Below are positions 58,975 through 64,000 of a DNA stretch of 64,000 nucleotides, piece by piece. Numbering within the stretch: position 1 is the first letter of the stretch; each line of letters begins with the position of its first letter. Below the pieces are notes generated by a model. It was not told the origin of the DNA and searched no databases. It worked only from the letters and a program-made list of their open reading frames with translations. The DNA lies in assembly GCF_028389875.1 (NCBI RefSeq), contig NC_084687.1, forward strand, positions 7,104,157 through 7,168,156, given 5' to 3'. Made by a program: the position numbers and the translations under genes. This stretch comes from Rhea pennata (taxonomy: Eukaryota; Chordata; Aves; Rheiformes; Rheidae).

Positions 58975-61900
58975 GCATTCAGAAATAATAAAGTGTACAA
59001 GGAATTAAACGTATCTACTTTCTGTGGAGTGCTTTGCTCAATATGATCATGCAACACTGATTGTCCTACTTTTAACTCTGAGGACCTGAAATGCCATCTT
59101 TAACAAAGCAGGCTGGACTGCCGAATTAGGACTCAGGGTTATTACATGCATTTCAACATTGGATGAAATAGTAGCTGTATTAAAAGCAAATGGCCCGTAT
59201 AATAAGTACTAGTTATTCTTGTGCTAGCCCTGCTTCCATCTGACTATTGCAATAGGCAGGCGGTAGAGTTAAAGCAAAGAGTTGGAAAAGTTAATTTCTG
59301 CAGATCATCTTTCTGTCATTCTAACCTTTTTTATAAGAAACAAAGAGTGACATTTGGACTTTTCCTTCCTCTCAAATCTTTACATTAAACAGTTTTGAGC
59401 CAACTTTAAATATTCCATCGTTACGGCTTTGGGGGAGATGTTGTAGAGCTGCATATGGAAATTAGATAGTGTAGAACTCATTATATTCCTATATAATTTG
59501 ATAGAACCACTTACAGTCAGACCTTGATCTTATTTTGGGCCTCTTCATTACTTTCCAGAGATGAAAGATTCCCCTCCACTCCTTTGTGGCTCTCCTTTTA
59601 ATCTTACCTTACCCTTGGCACCATTAAAGCAACAGAACATCATTTCAAATGCAGTATATCGTTTAATCTTTTCCAACACTGAAGAACATGATGTTCAATC
59701 TATTTATAGAACAATGCACAGAATATAGAATTTAATGGATCTTGACTTCTCTGCTAGTCATAGATACCCTGGCTGATTAAACAGAGAACTTTGAAAAAGT
59801 GTCTTAATATGCAAAACTTGAATTGAGGAATGCAGGACTGTCAGAAAGCCACTGGAGCACTGAGGTCAATTCCCTTCTGTTGCAAACTTCCTTTTGTACA
59901 TTTTCATCATGAACTTGGCAAGCTCTGGCTTAAAATTAGTGAAAGTTTAGCTGTCACTCATACCAGGCATCTGTTTTACAATCTCATTACTCTTCTGTTT
60001 AGATATATTCTTCTGATTTCCAGTCTGCATGTATTTTTTGCCAATTCTACTCATTTGCTGTTGTACTGACATTTTCTTTTTACTTAGACAGTTCCCTTTC
60101 TGGCATTTGCTCCTTATTCTCTCTACAGCAAAAAACAGAATAAACTTCATTTTTCCTAGGGTTTGACAATTCTCAGTTTGTTCCTTTACCTGACATTTCA
60201 TGTTTTCATCATTTGTAGATGCTGTGCTTATTCCTAATATCTCTCTTCTTTAGTTATCATCCATCTAGTAAGATTAAACAACACTTATGGACAGTTTTTC
60301 CTTACTTGAAACAGTTAAACATACTTACTCCATCTTGGCTGAAATTCAGTCTTCTGTACACTCAGGTTCCCACACTGCTAGTTTAGCTGACTTCCATAAC
60401 TAGCTCTTTTAATTTCTTCAGTTTGCCTCTTTCAGTAATAATAATAAAAAACATTCTTAACATTGGGGAAGATTTTATACCTTGAGTCAAAATCAGTTCA
60501 GAAAAACCTGGCAAAAGAGATTCAGTTCTGATTGTAGTGGGAATCTAGTATAGTTCCTTAGAGACGTATACAGATGAAAATCTCCGTAATGCTGTTAGAG
60601 ATGAATGCTACCAGGAATTGTATCTTTACAGGAGTTTGTAATTTCCCAGATATAGATTGCAAAACAAATGTTATTACAAGTATTAGGACTCTAATATTTT
60701 CAGATATGATAGCTAGCAGATTTCTTCACTAGTTGTTGAACTAGTAAGTAGTAAAAAGGATACTATGTAAGAGCTGGCTATAAAAAATAACTGATCTCTG
60801 TCTAGAGATCATTAATTCATTCTGTTAAAACATGCTTTTGTAATACACAATAACATTCTCTAGGAGTACAAAATGTAAATTAGGATGTCAGAATTTGTCC
60901 AGAAACTAATACTACTTTTACATAATAAAAAGTTTCTCAAGAAAAGAGCTTTATATTTCCTGCCTTATCAATAGAGAGGTTGCTGTTCCCCATTATTATA
61001 AATTCAGGTTCTGTGTTCACTGAAAGCAAATTGTGATGAATATCTGTCTGTCTGTGACTTATCTGTCTCTGTATTTCTTGATCTCACTTTTATAACCTCT
61101 TTCACACAAATCACACCCCTAATTAATAGCTATAAACTATTCAAGGGTTGAAGAAATTAACAGAATTCGATCTAGTGTCACATGCCTACCTATTAGACCT
61201 GATATGTGAACACTAATTAATGGTGTTGGTTTTATGCAGGCTAGTGATTAGTTACAAAAAATGGAAGCAGTTACATCTTATAGTGCTAAAGTCTGCTTGC
61301 ACCTTTCATAGAAAGATGATGAAAACACAAAAAAATCCTTTCTTTTTCTTAATAAAAGTTAAGAAAAGCTAAGCAAACTTGTAAAACATATGTCCTTAAT
61401 TCTTTCCAGTGGAATACTTCTTCAAAACAAAGCCCAAAGGGAAGAGAGAAGGTGGTGGGGCTGTTTCTCTGCCTCCCTGCCTGTTCACTGGCAGTTAGAG
61501 CATGTATTGTCTCAGCTTTGCAGGCACCCACTGGCAGCAAGTAGAGGGAAAAGCATTAAGCTTTCCTTGCGTGGATGTGGGCAGCAGTTACCTGAGCAAG
61601 GAGTAAGGACAGGAGTTACGCTCCATCTCACTTCTCTGTTCTTAAACCTTTCAGCATTAATTGAGAAAAGTGTTGCTTGCTGCAAATAAAAACTGTTCAG
61701 AAGTCATTAGGTAACAATAAAGTTGTTGTGCAGTGCAATTAGGTATTTTATTTAAGCTGCTCTTAGTTGTTCCTCTTGTTCCTAGGGTTTCTGGGAACAA
61801 ATCTCTTGCATTAGGCTTCTGAAAAAAAAAGATCATTGCAAATCCGTTCCATGATCATTGTTGATAAGGAGTGAAGACTCATAGAAGAATGTATGTCACA

Positions 61901-62769
61901 GTTCATGTCCTTACAATGACAACCACAGAGCATTGGCTACATGCCTTGATTTGGGGAATATCAAGGGAAAAACCTGCCTCACATACTATCTTGGGCACTG
62001 AAAGTGCTCCCTGATTTGTCAGCAGAAATCTCCAGAGTTGTCATGGTTACTTGTTTCACTGGCCCTTGTTTTTGCATTCCAGCATTGTTACAAATTCTTA
62101 CTTGAATTGGCTTGCTTGGCTTCTAATTGTCCTGACTCAATAGCTAAGTAAGTTACGTTTCATACGTGGACTGAAATGCCTTGTCGGCATAGTGGGGCTT
62201 GTGGACAATGTGTAGAATTGCGCTTTATTATTGTGTTTGTTTAGAGTTAATGCTGAGTTTGGTCTAAATGGCTACACTTACATGGAGAGCAGGTGGCTCA
62301 AATTACCATTAGACAGTGCTCTGCATTAGTAAACAGAAGAGTTCTGCTTTACTTTGAACAAGAGGGGAAAAGAGTAACTCTTTTCAAAGGAGCTATTTGC
62401 CTGATGAATTGATCTCTCTCTTGTTTTTTCCTGCCTACAGAGTACTCAAAAGCAGGGTGTGATTTTTCCCAAGTACATTTTTTTTGAAAACTTATTAGTA
62501 AGTTTTGTGCACACTCTGGATTTCCTTGCTTGCTGATGAATGACTGTCTGCTAGCATTTGCTGCTGCTCTGCTTGCTACCAGTGACCAGTTAGGAAAAAC
62601 ATGTGCTGTTATTTTTGCTGTGTTTGGTGAGTCAGCAAAAATTGCTAGTGCTAAGGCTCATGTATGAATTTAAGATCCTAGATATTAATATTACTAAAAG
62701 ATGGTTTCACTTTATAGCCTTGTACACGTGCATGAACTAACTTTGCAAGAAGCCACTGAGCCATGAAAA

Positions 62770-62835
62770 GAAGAGGGTTTATCCCAATTTTATGCTTGAG
62801 AAAACCTGAGTCATGGTGAGTTGAAGTAAGAAGAG
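62770..62835 (+). repeat. MIR/CORE-SINE-like remnant
   Basis: TTATCCCAATTTTATGCTTG, then AGAAAACCTGAGTCATGGTG, then AGTTGAAGTAAG, parallels the MIR segment ttatccccattttacagatg, aggaaactgaggcacagaga, ggttaagtgac. Confidence 0.5.
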
Positions 62836-64000
62836 AGATGCTGATACAAACATCCTTGCTTGTCAAAACAATGAGGATGGCTGCAGTGGGGATACAAAAG
62901 AGGAAGGCAGGCTTCTATTCATGCCCAGAGAGGGCCTGCCTCATGCTAGTTTGAGCCTGGTCTGATACTGAAGTTATCAGTAGTTATTATTTGATTGGAT
63001 TTTCATGACCTTCGAATAACAAAGACTTGTTCTGAGTCAGACGTTGCAGACTGTGGCTGCTGGGTGGAGTGGGAGGAGAGAAATAATGAGATTCTAGGAC
63101 TTTTCAAATTGGGCTGTATAAGGCATCTGGGAGTATGTTAGCAGTGAAATTTTGCAATGGCCCTGGAGAGATCTGTTGGTAGGCTGTGGACTTCTCCCAT
63201 CTCTCTGACGTATGTGATTAGAGGACTTGCAGAGACCTGAGTTGCCATCCCAACACCACATGTATCAGGGACAAATCTTGCTCTTCAGCTGTTAATCACT
63301 GTCATGGTACAAATTAGTAACAGCAATAAGCTTTACAGCCACTTCCACCTACTTTAAGCTATGCTTCTCCTGACCAAATGGATACATCCATATCCATGAA
63401 TCTAGACATAACCATATATTCCAGCTGGTGCAGGGGTGTTGCTGAGCTGTATTCAGTACTTAGATTGAGAATTGCATGGAATCTAAACTGCACCCAGCCT
63501 ACTCAATTCTGTGTTATATAGGCACAATGGTAGAATAATTAGTTAATAATGATAATAGAAAGGAATCTGATTACTAGAACCTAGTTCCAAAGAAGTAGAA
63601 GGCTTCCCAACAGTTTTGGCTGAACATTTTGCATGGTCTCCCTGACAAGGCAGTTTCAGATAATGTTTGTTTAGACATCTGGGATGAAGCAAGCAACATC
63701 AACCATTACAGATTCTACCAACTGTGCTACATAATGAGCCATCTGGACAGAGCCTGCCACACACAGCCTGGACTTCCAACAGGTGGGAAGGGGGAGACCC
63801 TCTTGCAGAGATGGCCAAGGGACAACGCTGAGGATGGATTACTCAGGTTCTTATGCATCACAGACTATTATCTCATTGTGACTGAGAACATGAAAGGGCT
63901 CAAGGCATGCAATAAATGCAGAGCAGCTTCTGGATATGCATGGAAACTATTTTAATTGGGCATTGGGCCACTATTGACAACTGGCTTGATATTCTCATAA

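Larger units (their letters stand above)
53210..64000 (-). other. KCND3: KCND3 intron (continues beyond the window)
   Basis: I searched by eye for the next exon, expected to encode the S6 helix and the segment ending ADKRRAQK, and did not find it. At least 10.8 kb here is therefore intron. It contains one copy of the unnamed repeat (53735-53820), a poly-T/poly-A pair (58942-58974), a MIR-like remnant (62770-62835) and TCTG-rich tracts near 53690 and 61045. Small open frames, including one of 108 codons at 63629-63955, show no known domain. Confidence 0.8.

Noticed and set aside
63629-63955. A 108-codon plus-strand frame near the right edge
   Set aside because: Not recognised as any protein family; AT-rich intronic context, no promoter or Kozak support.
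53210-64000. Search for the KCND3 S6-encoding exon (ending ADKRRAQK)
   Set aside because: No match to the reverse complement of the expected S6 and donor sequence was found by eye, so no exon is claimed here.

Overview
The window is vertebrate nuclear DNA: genes split by GT-AG introns, CpG-island promoters, AATAAA polyadenylation signals, and no prokaryotic or organellar signature. It looks sauropsid and most likely avian. Introns are compact, interspersed repeats are sparse and old, CR1-type LINE 3' ends are the recognisable retroelements, and a GC-rich block sits next to AT-rich DNA. The species cannot be named from the sequence alone.

Three protein-coding genes are supported, in the order and orientation I recall for human 1p13: INKA2 (minus), DDX20 (plus), KCND3 (minus). 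Positions 1-7250 are CpG-rich DNA without a credible gene. INKA2 (FAM212B, PAK4 inhibitor) occupies about 7266-18637, with a 12-codon first exon in a CpG island at about 18.3-19.1 kb and one large coding exon at 8105-9166. An 8-kb AT-rich gap follows. DDX20 (Gemin3, DEAD-box helicase of the SMN complex) is complete: 11 coding exons at 26942-33188 join in frame to 774 codons, and an AATAAA lies at 33386. After a convergent gap come the last five coding exons of KCND3 (Kv4.3), at 40929-53209, including the alternatively spliced 57-nt exon. The rest of the window, 53210-64000, is KCND3 intron; the exons for the N-terminus and membrane domain lie beyond the right edge.

The three genes do not form a pathway; they are neighbours by synteny. 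INKA2 and DDX20 are head-to-head about 8 kb apart, and DDX20 and KCND3 are tail-to-tail. Repeats I recognise are two CR1-like 3' ends, five MIR/CORE-SINE-like remnants, three copies of an unnamed ancient repeat, and several microsatellites.

No novel multi-gene system was found. The items most worth a second look are the gene-free CpG-rich block beyond INKA2, a GGGGCC-type G-tract array right after the INKA2 exon 1 donor, competing 3' splice sites before DDX20 exon 4, a CR1 tail touching the DDX20 exon 8 donor, and the KCND3 alternative exon and unusual last acceptor.
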